DNA from: an uncultured Chloroflexus sp. | GTDB taxonomy: Bacteria > Chloroflexota > Chloroflexia > Chloroflexales > Chloroflexaceae | Length of the DNA stretch: 44,380 nt | Direction of reading: 5' to 3' | Assembly (NCBI RefSeq): GCF_937951745.1 | Contig: NZ_CALFBQ010000002.1 | Location: forward strand, 1-44,380 | Shown here: positions 17,710 to 28,830 of the stretch, piece after piece | How positions within the stretch are numbered: position 1 is the stretch's first letter | How the letters are laid out: each line of letters opens with the position of its first letter | Position numbers and translations under genes: made by a program | The notes under the pieces: model-generated | Told to the model about the DNA's origin: nothing | Database searches by the model: none | The model's input: the letters and a program-made list of their open reading frames with translations, nothing else

Positions 17710-20700
17710 CTACTCCTCGCGCGATGTCCACGCCTCGTACAGCTCGTCCTTGGTCTTGATACCAAGCCGCGGCAAGGCATGGTTGACGACATAGGTCGCC
17801 GCGGTATGGCGGTTCTCCCACATCGCCTGATGCGCTTCGGGCAACTGCTCCCACGGCACCACTGCCGGTTCGGTGATCGTGATCAGACCGGCGCTGATCT
17901 CTTCGTTCATCCGCACAATCTCATAAGCGTTCGAGAGGTGCGTACCGAAGATCTGAGCCGTCGGCATATAGATACGGCGCTGGCGCACCCAAATCTGCGG
18001 CGCGAAGAACGAATAGCGCCGCCCGCCGATATCCTCGAAGTAGACGATCCGTCCGGTGAAGGGCTTGATCAGCATCGCGCTCACCGCGAGCGCATCGTGG
18101 CCGGCACGCTCGATGATCAAGTCGGGATAGCCGCGCGGGTTATCAGGGGTGCGCAAGAAGCCGCCAACCGCACTGCCGATCGGCTTGAAGGTCAGGTCAT
18201 TGAAACGACGCACCGCCTCTTTGAGACCCTGCGGATCCTTGCGCGAATCGGGTAGCGGCGGCATCGTTTTCGGCCACTCGAAATCATCGCCGAAGCGCCG
18301 CTTGAGATCGGCGATGCTGACCACGCCGCGCAATGCCGCACCAAAGCCCAACGAGAGCACAAACTCGCGTTGCGCATCGCTAGCCGTCACCACCACAATC
18401 CGCGCCCCCATCAACCGTGCTGCCTCAATTGCTTCAAGGCCGCTGCTATCGATGAGATCATCGCTACCCACACCGTAGTAGATCAAGACCCCCTCACCGG
18501 CGCGCAACCCAGCCCGGCGCAGCATCTCGGTCGGCGAAGCTGCGCCGGGTTTGCCAATGAAGGTGAAGTGATAACCGCTGCTCGCACCGTAGAAGGTCAG
18601 GGTTGGGATATGGCCATCACGCGGCTCACCGAGCAGTTGGAAGCTGCGCGGGAAGGCCGTCTCGCCAGCGTGCGAGACCACGTAATCGGCCAAGCGACCA
18701 TCGTTCTGGGATCGGAACATCTCGAGCAACGGATGGCCGGCAGCCTCCCATGACGCCCATTCAGACGGGTCTTCCGGCACGCGGGTGAAGCAATTGGCGA
18801 TCGCCGGATCTTTGCGGTTAATTGCCCCCTTGCCGCCTGCTCCGATCACCGTTGCTGCGCGGTCAGCCGAGCTGACCATACCGATCACATTGAGGCCGTT
18901 GCGGGCCGCAGTGCGGGCCGCATCGAGACCGGTACCGGTTGCCGCGCCCTCGATGAAAATCGTGCGGCCGGGTTGCACCCGCAGCGTGGTAAAGAGCGCG
19001 CGATAGATCGTGCCCAGATTGAGGATATAGCTACCCGCCGCCTCGATGGTCATATCTGGTAACACCGGCATACACTGCGGCGCTTGCGCCACCATAAACT
19101 GCTGGTGTGAACCATCAGGCGTATCATTGCCTTGGATGACGAAATCGACTGCCATCGGATCAAGGCCCACCAACGGCGAGAGCAGATCGTTCTGACCAGA
19201 GTAGATAGCGACCAAATCGCCGATCTTCAGCCGGCCTTCGCGGCGCGCCTCTTCACCGAGCGCCACCACCAAACCGATCCCGCCTGAACCGGTCACGTGC
19301 CAGTCACGGTCGTGTTCGTCGAACCGCGACACCGGAATGCCGGTAATCGCCCAAATATCGTTGAAGTTGACTTCCGAAGCCAGCACGTAGATGAGCGCCT
19401 GATTGGCCCGAGGCCGCTCGACCGGAATGATAATCTGCTTCTCAGCCACGATCGGGTCGCCGTGCATCGCCGCACCGGTCTCTGGATCGCGGATGAAAGC
19501 CTGCGCGTACTGCCACTTCGGAATCCGATCGACGCCGGGGAAGAAGGGCGAACCGATCGGCAATAGCTCCTTCTGCTCTAGCAAGAGTTGCTCCTGTTCG
19601 GGAGTGATCAATGGCCGGCGTGTGGGCAACGGCGGGCTATGGCGATCGAGGAACTCACGGATCCCACGCTTGCCACCATTCGGATCAACCACTGCCTCGG
19701 CAAATAGCTTCGCCTCGTGCTCAAGACCGGCCTCGAAACCATGGATGAAGCCGTAGCGGATCGCATCAAGGGCGCGATGCACGGCGGCGTCACGCCCAAC
19801 GATATGCGACTGCTTGATAATGCGCTCAACCCGCGGATGAGCAATGATCGAGCGCAGCTCGTCATCAGCGAAGTGCGGGTTGGGCTTACGCCACTCTTCG
19901 AGCTGCTCGTGACGGTGGCGGAAGGCCTTGGTGACTGCCGCCTCTTCGCGCAACGTGCCATCGGGACCAATCGCCTCACGGGCCAGCTCGCACGCCAGCG
20001 CGAGCGCGTCGTAATCGCCGGTCGCGATTGCATCGATCAAGCCCAACTCGAGCGCCTCGTCAGCCGGCACGCTGCGCCCACCCAAGATCATCTCTAACGA
20101 GCGTAACAGACCGGTACCATTATTGCGCTTATAGAGCAAGCGCGGCAGCCGTTGCGTGCCACCATAACCGGGCAGCAAGCGCAGATTGATCTCAGGCTGG
20201 CCAAACTCAGCGTAGACATCGGCCACCCGATAGTGGCAGGCCATCGCAAACTCCAGACCGCCACCGAGCGCCACACCGTTGATCGCCGCGATGCACGGCT
20301 TGTTCATGCGCTCGATCTTGCGGAAGGCGAGGTGTGCGTTGTTTGGCAGCGCCATCGCCTCTTCGACCGTATGAATCTCTTCGAGCAACTGGCGAATGTC
20401 GGCACCGGCCACAAAGCTCTTCGCACCTTGACCGGTAAAGACAACCGCCGCCACATCACTCCGCCGGCTGAGGTGATCGACAATCGTATTCAGCTCATCG
20501 AGTGCACGCTCGTTAAGCGCATTGACCGGCGGGTTAGTCACCGTCACCACCGCCAGCTTACCGGCGCTGGCTGTAGGCGGATGGTACTCGATGCGGAAGT
20601 AGCGGTAGCGCTCGATGATCTGCTGCTCTTCGGCCATGCGCTGCTTGCGCTTCCACTCGGCGATCTTGGCCGCGATCTCTTCCAGCACCTCTGGATTACG

Positions 20701-23178
20701 CAGCGTCGTGGTGTCACCCAACGGTTCATCGAGCATCATATTGCGCAGGAAGCGGCGCATATACTTGCCGCTGCGCGTTTCGGGGAAGGCGCTGACCTCG
20801 ATGTAATCTTCAGGCACGCTCACCGCCCCCTTCTCGGTGCGCACAATCTCATCGAGCCGCCGGCGATCGGCAGCGGTTAGTCGCCGGCCCGGCGCTGGCT
20901 GGATGAAGGCGACCGGCGTCAGACCCTTCTCGCGGTGCGGCGCGCCGACCACAATACAGTTGCCAACCGGCGAGTCGGGTGTTATCTGGCGATCGCGCAG
21001 GATCGCGCCCTCAATCTCTTCGGTGCCCATGCGGTGGCCCGACACGTTGATCACGTCGTCCGAGCGGCCATGGAGGGTAAAGCTGCCGTCAGGGTACTTC
21101 ATGGCAAAGTCGCCCTGAATGTAGCCCCACTCGCCGTTCGGCCCGCGCCGCCAGTAGGTCTTCACAAACCGCTCGGCATCGCCCTTCCACGCCCGCAGCG
21201 GGATCTCGCCGCGCAAATAGGCCTCAAAGCCGGGCACATCACCCCAGATTGTGCGCGTCAGGTACGGATAGGGCGCCGTAATCACGATCTCGCCCTTCTC
21301 TTCGTAATCGGCCACCCGATAACGCACATTGCCACTCTCATCCGTTTCGGCCACCCACACCTCGCCGGCAATCCACGGCAAGGGATAGGTATGCGCATCA
21401 GGACGGAGCGGGAAGTCGTTATTGCCGTAGAAGTGCGTCCAAACAATGCCGCCGTGCTCGGTCGCCCAGTACGAATTGATATACTGCGGCGTCATGATCT
21501 GCATCCCGAACTGCTGCACTGCCGGGCTAACCGGCTCGGCGCAGAAGGTGGCTACCCGCAGAGTTGACATGTCGTAGAGCCGCACGTCTTCGATATTCTG
21601 CGGGTTCGACATCACCGTCTTCAGGAACGTGACACCGGCTTTGAAGATCTGCACATTGTACCGCTCGATAATACTGGCGAAGCGACCCGATGAAGGGAAG
21701 AGCGGCGACCCCTCGGCGATCACGCCGGTGAGGCGACCAGCCATCGTCGCGGTGAGCATATAGCTCTGGCCAGTAATCCAGCCCGGATCGGCAATGACGT
21801 AGATCGTATCACCCGGCTCGGCATCGAAGCTTACCGGCAGGGTGTGCAAAATGCCGGCGACATACCCGCCGTGAACATGGATTACACCCTTGGGCTTGCC
21901 AGTGCTGCCAGAAGTATAAATGATAAACATCGGATACTCGGCATCGACTGGCTCGCAGGGAACGCTGGCATAGAGCGCGCGGATAAGTTGTTCATCGGAT
22001 AGGCTGAACAGCTCAGCTTCGCTATGGACATCAACACCGGCAGCGCGCGCATTGGCCAAAATCTTCTCAAGGGCCGCATCCAGCAGCTCATGGCTCCAGC
22101 GATCGCGTTCCTCATTCCACAGAATATCTTGACCGGTGTGGCGCACCACAATCACTGCCTCAACCCGCGGCGGCGTTGTCACCAGCGCCTGCGCCAAGAT
22201 TGTGCGCACATTGGCTTGGATGGCCGCATCCAGATCGCGCATCTGAGCCAGCGCCGCCCCGACCCCACGCATCACGTCCGATCGCTCGATGGTGATCTCA
22301 CCCTCCAACGCCGCATCAACTTCGGCAAGTATCTTCTGACGCTGGTCATCGGTCAACGGCAATGTCGCTAGCGTATCGGTCACAATCTGGCGCGCGGTTT
22401 CCACCGGCACATATTTATCGAGCGCCTGATCGGTATAAGCCTCTTTGTAGGGCACCACTTGCGCATTGCGGTAGGCGCCGTCCGAGGTAATCACCACCCG
22501 CGCGCCGGCATTATGGATGCGATCTGACAGCGTCTTGTCAGAGAAGCCACCGAAAACTGGCGTGTAAATGATTCCCAACCGCTTAGCCGCCTCGATATAA
22601 TAGATCTGCGGCATAATATTCGGCATATTGAGCGCAATCCGGTCACCTTTCTTGAGGCCAAGATCGCGCAACACTTGCGCCGCCTTCACCACCTCGACCA
22701 GCAACCGCCGCCGGGTGATCGTCTCTTGCACTACTGGCCCGCCGCGACCATCATTGAGCGAGCTATCCCAGCGATCACCCTCGAAGTAGAAGGCCACCTC
22801 GTCGCCGTAGCCCATCATGACGTGGCGGTCAACTTCGTTGAAACAGGCATTAGTCAAACCGCCAAGGAACCAGCGGTAAAAGGGCGCTTCGCTATCATCA
22901 AACGCCTTTTCCCATGGCTGATAGTCGGCTGGATAATCCACCTCGACCGATGCACCGGTGGCCGCATCAAGCCCTTCCCAGCGCTGACTCGTCTCATTGA
23001 AGCGGATCCAACAATGATGGGCCGGATCGTACCAGTGGATCAACGTCCGAGCGATTGCGCCATGGAAGGCGCCGGGATCGGCCAGCGCAGCAGCGCGCTG
23101 TTGTTCCCAAGTAACGCGATCCCGAATTGGATTAGAACGGGGCGCCCGTGGTGGGGCGGGGGGCGCAGTGTCGATCAT
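17710..23178 (-). CDS. pcs: Propionyl-CoA synthase, trifunctional
   Basis: An 1822-residue fusion that converts 3-hydroxypropionate, ATP, CoA and NADPH to propionyl-CoA, a central step of the 3-hydroxypropionate CO2-fixation bicycle. Domain 1 (about 1-860) is an acyl-CoA synthetase: FIIYTSGSTGKPKGVIHVHG near 415-434, and catalytic Lys in TRSGKYMRR near 803. Domain 2 (about 870-1200) is an enoyl-CoA hydratase: NPPVNALNERAL near 880, the oxyanion segment INGVALGGGLEFAMACHYRV near 965-985, and LLPGYGGTQRLPR. Domain 3 (about 1270-1822) is a zinc-independent medium-chain enoyl-CoA reductase like crotonyl-CoA carboxylase/reductase: EVNFNDIWAITGIP, and NADPH loop EGAATGTGLDAARTAARNG near 1410. I chose ATG 23178 because GAGGAGG stands six bases before it, and the resulting length equals that known for C. 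aurantiacus. Confidence 0.97.
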   Translation of the reverse strand: MIDTAPPAPPRAPRSNPIRDRVTWEQQRAAALADPGAFHGAIARTLIHWYDPAHHCWIRFNETSQRWEGLDAATGASVEVDYPADYQPWEKAFDDSEAPFYRWFLGGLTNACFNEVDRHVMMGYGDEVAFYFEGDRWDSSLNDGRGGPVVQETITRRRLLVEVVKAAQVLRDLGLKKGDRIALNMPNIMPQIYYIEAAKRLGIIYTPVFGGFSDKTLSDRIHNAGARVVITSDGAYRNAQVVPYKEAYTDQALDKYVPVETARQIVTDTLATLPLTDDQRQKILAEVDAALEGEITIERSDVMRGVGAALAQMRDLDAAIQANVRTILAQALVTTPPRVEAVIVVRHTGQDILWNEERDRWSHELLDAALEKILANARAAGVDVHSEAELFSLSDEQLIRALYASVPCEPVDAEYPMFIIYTSGSTGKPKGVIHVHGGYVAGILHTLPVSFDAEPGDTIYVIADPGWITGQSYMLTATMAGRLTGVIAEGSPLFPSSGRFASIIERYNVQIFKAGVTFLKTVMSNPQNIEDVRLYDMSTLRVATFCAEPVSPAVQQFGMQIMTPQYINSYWATEHGGIVWTHFYGNNDFPLRPDAHTYPLPWIAGEVWVAETDESGNVRYRVADYEEKGEIVITAPYPYLTRTIWGDVPGFEAYLRGEIPLRAWKGDAERFVKTYWRRGPNGEWGYIQGDFAMKYPDGSFTLHGRSDDVINVSGHRMGTEEIEGAILRDRQITPDSPVGNCIVVGAPHREKGLTPVAFIQPAPGRRLTAADRRRLDEIVRTEKGAVSVPEDYIEVSAFPETRSGKYMRRFLRNMMLDEPLGDTTTLRNPEVLEEIAAKIAEWKRKQRMAEEQQIIERYRYFRIEYHPPTASAGKLAVVTVTNPPVNALNERALDELNTIVDHLSRRSDVAAVVFTGQGAKSFVAGADIRQLLEEIHTVEEAMALPNNAHLAFRKIERMNKPCIAAINGVALGGGLEFAMACHYRVADVYAEFGQPEINLRLLPGYGGTQRLPRLLYKRNNGTGLLRSLEMILGGRSVPADEALELGLIDAIATGDYDALALACELAREAIGPDGTLREEAAVTKAFRHRHEQLEEWRKPNPHFADDELRSIIAHPRVERIIKQSHIVGRDAAVHRALDAIRYGFIHGFEAGLEHEAKLFAEAVVDPNGGKRGIREFLDRHSPPLPTRRPLITPEQEQLLLEQKELLPIGSPFFPGVDRIPKWQYAQAFIRDPETGAAMHGDPIVAEKQIIIPVERPRANQALIYVLASEVNFNDIWAITGIPVSRFDEHDRDWHVTGSGGIGLVVALGEEARREGRLKIGDLVAIYSGQNDLLSPLVGLDPMAVDFVIQGNDTPDGSHQQFMVAQAPQCMPVLPDMTIEAAGSYILNLGTIYRALFTTLRVQPGRTIFIEGAATGTGLDAARTAARNGLNVIGMVSSADRAATVIGAGGKGAINRKDPAIANCFTRVPEDPSEWASWEAAGHPLLEMFRSQNDGRLADYVVSHAGETAFPRSFQLLGEPRDGHIPTLTFYGASSGYHFTFIGKPGAASPTEMLRRAGLRAGEGVLIYYGVGSDDLIDSSGLEAIEAARLMGARIVVVTASDAQREFVLSLGFGAALRGVVSIADLKRRFGDDFEWPKTMPPLPDSRKDPQGLKEAVRRFNDLTFKPIGSAVGGFLRTPDNPRGYPDLIIERAGHDALAVSAMLIKPFTGRIVYFEDIGGRRYSFFAPQIWVRQRRIYMPTAQIFGTHLSNAYEIVRMNEEISAGLITITEPAVVPWEQLPEAHQAMWENRHTAATYVVNHALPRLGIKTKDELYEAWTSREE

Positions 23179-23235
23179 CGACAGTCCTCCTCGACGCATG
23201 TCAAAACTAATCTACCGGTTGTGATATAGATAACA

Positions 23236-23295
23236 AGGGGTGCATATTATAGGTTACCCCTCGTGACGCAATTCGTCAAGACCTCAATAATTGAG
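23236..23295 (-). promoter_or_regulatory. pcs promoter region with two inverted repeats
   Basis: Minus strand: a perfect TATAAT (23251-23246) about 70 bases before the pcs ATG. The best -35 candidate, TTGACG, is 22 bases upstream, too far for a standard sigma-70 promoter. The -10 sits inside an inverted repeat, AGGGGT (23236-23241) and ACCCCT (23256-23261). Further upstream is a 13-base palindrome, CTCAATAATTGAG (23283-23295). The odd spacing plus symmetric sites suggest a regulated promoter. The regulator is unknown. Confidence 0.5.
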
Positions 23296-23543
23296 AATTG
23301 TTCACCGTTTGCTTAACAGAGATGCATAACCACACCGGTGCAGCTCATGTCGACCGATCAAATCTGGATTGTCGATATGCGTCCTATGCATAGCTGGAAC
23401 CAACCGCTGCCGAGCGGCGGCTGGCGCCTGAGTACAAACAAGACAGATCATTGGATTGGTCGGCGAGAACGGCAGCCGAGCCATTGGCATAACGGCAGCA
23501 AACCTCCCTACCAGCAATCGTCGCATAAGCTTACATTGCAAGG
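23296..23543. other. Intergenic DNA upstream of pcs and the kinase-like gene
   Basis: This is the part of the 388-base gap between the divergent pcs and kinase-like genes that holds neither promoter element. Short reading frames cross it on both strands, but none has a ribosome-binding site or a recognisable protein pattern. A small GC-rich inverted repeat (CCGC/GCGG) lies near 23405-23420. I see nothing else in it. Confidence 0.4.
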
Positions 23544-23552
23544 TGGTATACT
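23544..23552 (+). promoter_or_regulatory. Extended -10 promoter of the kinase-like gene
   Basis: Plus strand: TGG followed by TATACT (23547-23552), with no good -35. The start point would be near 23559, only about eight bases before ATG 23567. Translation would therefore begin almost leaderless, or at the second in-frame ATG at 23636. Confidence 0.5.
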
Positions 23553-23566
23553 AAATTGTATCATCC

Positions 23567-25834
23567 ATGGCGCAGTTACGAACAACCCAGTCACCGCGCC
23601 AACCACTTGCCGCCGCTCAGAGTGTGGTTACATCCATGCCCTTTCAACCTGCGATTGACGAGCAATTAGTGATCGACGGGATCAGCTATCAGGTATGTGC
23701 CCATCCGGCCATTCCCGGACGCCCGTTTGTGCAAGAGGGTCAAAGCAGCCGGGTGGTTCAATTGCGCACGGCAGGGGGGTTTGTTGCGCTCAAAGTGCAA
23801 ACCCAACTTTGCGAGCCGTCGTTGATTCAACACGCGCAGCAGTTGCAGCACGTGAGCACTATTCCCGGCTTGCAAGCAGCACGCCGCATGATCATCACTG
23901 CCACAAACCAACCGGCCTTGGTGACAACGCGGCCCGAACTCGATTACGCCATCCTGATGCCGTGGGTGCATGGCCCGCCGTGGCAAGAATTGATCCATCA
24001 CCGTCGCCCGCTTAGCCCCAGCCAAAGTCTGGCGCTAGCGCGAGCACTGACCAATCTGCTCGTTGAGATCGAGCAACGCGGCCTCGTGCATAGCGATCTG
24101 CAATCAGCCCATGTGATGCTCCCCGGCCTGATAGATCCCGGCGCAGCCGCACCGGTTGCACTTGTCGATCTTGAAACAATGCATGGCATCGGCGTGCTCC
24201 GCCTCGCTATGCCAACGCCAACCAGCCCGTACCAGCATCCGGTTCCAGCGCAGGGATTGTCAGCCGACCGCTTCGGCGGCGCGTTGCTGATCCTTGAATT
24301 GCTTGGCTGGTGCGACGACGCCGTGCGCGCTGCCGCTGCAACGGATAGCTTCTTCACTCCCGCTGATCTGCTGCAGCCAACCGAACGCTACCATATCCTT
24401 CGCGACGCGCTTGCCCGCCGTTGGGGGCTTGGCCCTGCTCAAATGCTTGATCGGCTCTGGCAAAGCGCAACCCCTATGAATTGCCCATCCCTCAAAGAGT
24501 GGCAAGCGGTGTTACCCTCACCAGCTATGGCTACTGCCGAACCGCAAGCGCCAGCAATGATTGCCCCATCACTGACCGATCCGGTCGCGCCCCTGATGAA
24601 TGATGCCGCTGCGCTGCGCACCCACGGCCAACTGGCGCAGGCGTTGAACGTCTACCGTTCGGCGCTCGACCGGCTACCCTCAGGCGACTCGCGGGTGAGC
24701 GAGGTGATGCAAACGATCGACACCATCGAACGCGAGTTGGCCCAAACCAGCGCTGCGCCAGCCCCCCAGCGCGATCTGAATTGGTCGGCACCGGTAGCCA
24801 TTGGCGTCATTACCATTATCTTGCTCGGGTTGCTCGCAGCAATTGGCCTCAACCGCGTGGCAACGTCCACGCCAACGCCTGTGATTGCTAACCCGACCAC
24901 GGTTACGGCGAGTCCTCTCCCGCTTCCATCACCTTCGCCTGCGCCTGCACCAACCAGATCGCCGATGCCGATCCAATCATTCCGTGTTGATCGCATTTTC
25001 CCCATCGAACTCTTTACCGGCGCGACTCAACTTGAGTTTACCGTGCAAGGTTCGGGTCTATCCGCCGTCCGCACTGCAACCCTGCGCGCCGCCGGCTATG
25101 ACCCGGTCACTCTCGAGATTATGGCCGGCAGGAGTGATAGCGAATTGCGCTTGCGCATCAGTACCCTGAACATTCCACTCACCGGTTCGGCGCCCTTTAC
25201 CCTCGAACTTAATGGCACGCCGGTTCCCGGCGCTGCCGTCACCCTGCGCGACTATAGCAGCGTGCGCGTCGTGTCGGGTGTGCGTCCCGATTATCGCTAT
25301 ACCGGACGGATTGAAGAAGATGCTCAAGGTACTTTTGCCCGAATTCGGGTTGAACCATCGCCTGAAAGCGCCGCGACCGAGCCTATCCGCAACGGTGACG
25401 AAGTAGATATTTTGAGCGAACAACCGGCTGGTTGGTATCGGGTGCGCATTCGCTCCAGCGCCGACTCGCGTCTGATTGGGTTGAGCGGTTATGTCGAGCG
25501 CTGGTTAATCGACAATACCGGTGTACCACCCCCGCCTACCCCAACCGTGCCGCCGGAACCGCCGCGGCTGCGCTTTGTGAAACTGAATGAGAATGAAGAT
25601 CAGCGCTGCATCTTGATCCAGATTCGCGGGATTAATACAGCGGGCTGGATCGTTTCTATTGACGGTCTGCGCCTCAGCGGTGCGTTCGACTCCGGAGGCA
25701 ATGCGCGCGTCTGCGGTTTGCGCCCCCGCCAAGAGGTGACGTTCACGGTGCGCGACGAGCAAGGTGCGCCGGTGCGCGGTGGCGTCGGCGTGCCGACCCG
25801 CGGCAGCGATGTGATGTTTGCCGAGTGGCGATAG
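23567..25834 (+). CDS. Kinase-like transmembrane protein with SH3-like extracellular region
   Basis: A 755-residue protein in three parts. Residues of about 35-310 are a divergent protein-kinase-like fold: FVALKV with Lys76, GLVHSDLQSAHVML with Asp177 at the catalytic-loop position, and VALVDLETM with Asp201 where DFG is expected. The usual loop Asn is His182, so activity is uncertain. A helical stretch (about 340-395) and one transmembrane helix (about 407-427, VAIGVITIILLGLLAAIGL) follow. After this come a Thr/Pro/Ser-rich stalk (about 432-465) and an exported region. The latter has an SH3-like part (about 575-655, ending GYVERWLIDN) and a final beta-rich domain. The layout is that of a bacterial receptor kinase. 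No Shine-Dalgarno sequence precedes ATG 23567; ATG 23636 is the alternative start. Confidence 0.8.
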   Translation: MAQLRTTQSPRQPLAAAQSVVTSMPFQPAIDEQLVIDGISYQVCAHPAIPGRPFVQEGQSSRVVQLRTAGGFVALKVQTQLCEPSLIQHAQQLQHVSTIPGLQAARRMIITATNQPALVTTRPELDYAILMPWVHGPPWQELIHHRRPLSPSQSLALARALTNLLVEIEQRGLVHSDLQSAHVMLPGLIDPGAAAPVALVDLETMHGIGVLRLAMPTPTSPYQHPVPAQGLSADRFGGALLILELLGWCDDAVRAAAATDSFFTPADLLQPTERYHILRDALARRWGLGPAQMLDRLWQSATPMNCPSLKEWQAVLPSPAMATAEPQAPAMIAPSLTDPVAPLMNDAAALRTHGQLAQALNVYRSALDRLPSGDSRVSEVMQTIDTIERELAQTSAAPAPQRDLNWSAPVAIGVITIILLGLLAAIGLNRVATSTPTPVIANPTTVTASPLPLPSPSPAPAPTRSPMPIQSFRVDRIFPIELFTGATQLEFTVQGSGLSAVRTATLRAAGYDPVTLEIMAGRSDSELRLRISTLNIPLTGSAPFTLELNGTPVPGAAVTLRDYSSVRVVSGVRPDYRYTGRIEEDAQGTFARIRVEPSPESAATEPIRNGDEVDILSEQPAGWYRVRIRSSADSRLIGLSGYVERWLIDNTGVPPPPTPTVPPEPPRLRFVKLNENEDQRCILIQIRGINTAGWIVSIDGLRLSGAFDSGGNARVCGLRPRQEVTFTVRDEQGAPVRGGVGVPTRGSDVMFAEWR

Positions 25835-25853
25835 GGATGGCGGAGCAGGAAGA

Positions 25854-25870
25854 GCGGGTTTGGAACCCGC
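25854..25870. terminator. Palindromic hairpin between convergent genes
   Basis: GCGGGTT (25854-25860) pairs with AACCCGC (25864-25870), loop TGG, 20 bases after the kinase-like gene stop and 40 before the converging gene's stop. It shares its layout (GG-rich arm, TT/AA at the loop) with the longer palindrome at 41626-41654, so it may be a short member of the same repeat family. It could end both transcripts. Confidence 0.45.
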
Positions 25871-25910
25871 CCTTACAAGGCAGCATCTCGGCAGCTAAAC
25901 GCTCAGTAGC

Positions 25911-26348
25911 TCACACCAGATGGCTGTAATCCGCGTGTGGTTCCGCAGTAGACGGATTGAGCTTATCGACTAGCACCTCTTCCAGTACGGTGGCGGCAAT
26001 CGGAAGCAGTGGCACTAAGCTGAGATTGTACCGTTCGCTTGCATCGCCCTCTAACCGTAATACCCGCCGCCCAAAGAAGATTAGCGCTGGTAACGAGGCG
26101 GGCAACGCCGCCAAGACAATCCCGCGCGGCAACCACCGTTCACGAGGTAATTTGCCGATCAACGCTTGCCCGATGGTAACGACTAAAAGTGTATTGAAGA
26201 GTAACCGAGTGTGTTCTAATGTGCTTTCGTTGCGCAAACTCAAGTAGGGAATCTTCGGCCAAAACTGGCGAGAATTGCCGTGCAGAATAATCATCACGAT
26301 CACATTCGCAACGATGAAGCCGAGGGCATGCAGAATTCGTTTGAGCAT
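25911..26348 (-). CDS. Small integral membrane protein of unknown function
   Basis: A 145-residue protein with three to four hydrophobic segments (about 5-24, 48-65, 77-93, 108-126) and a polar C-terminal tail. I recognise no family. The start ATG 26348 has GGAG eight bases upstream. It converges with the kinase-like gene and diverges from the GIDE-domain gene, so it is probably a single-gene unit. A weak TATGAT -10 lies about 40 bases upstream on the minus strand. Confidence 0.65.
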   Translation of the reverse strand: MLKRILHALGFIVANVIVMIILHGNSRQFWPKIPYLSLRNESTLEHTRLLFNTLLVVTIGQALIGKLPRERWLPRGIVLAALPASLPALIFFGRRVLRLEGDASERYNLSLVPLLPIAATVLEEVLVDKLNPSTAEPHADYSHLV

Positions 26349-26475
26349 ACATCACACTCCTTCACAATGCCGCACTGTGTTATCCTCATCATAGCATCTC
26401 GATGGGCCGGAAGAAAGACGTTTCGCTGTGCCACAACCATTGTTATGAGATTTATACTCAGCAAGGAAGTCTCGC

Positions 26476-28813
<2,338 letters not shown>

Positions 28814-28830
28814 AGAATGAGGAATGCGCC

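Noticed and set aside
17779-22371. Long open frames on plus (for example 158, 242 and 210 residues) opposite pcs
   Set aside because: They are antisense shadows of a strongly coding GC-rich gene and show no family motifs.
23302-23658. Frames of 79 and 106 residues between pcs and the kinase-like gene
   Set aside because: They overlap promoter elements. No ribosome-binding site and no recognisable features.
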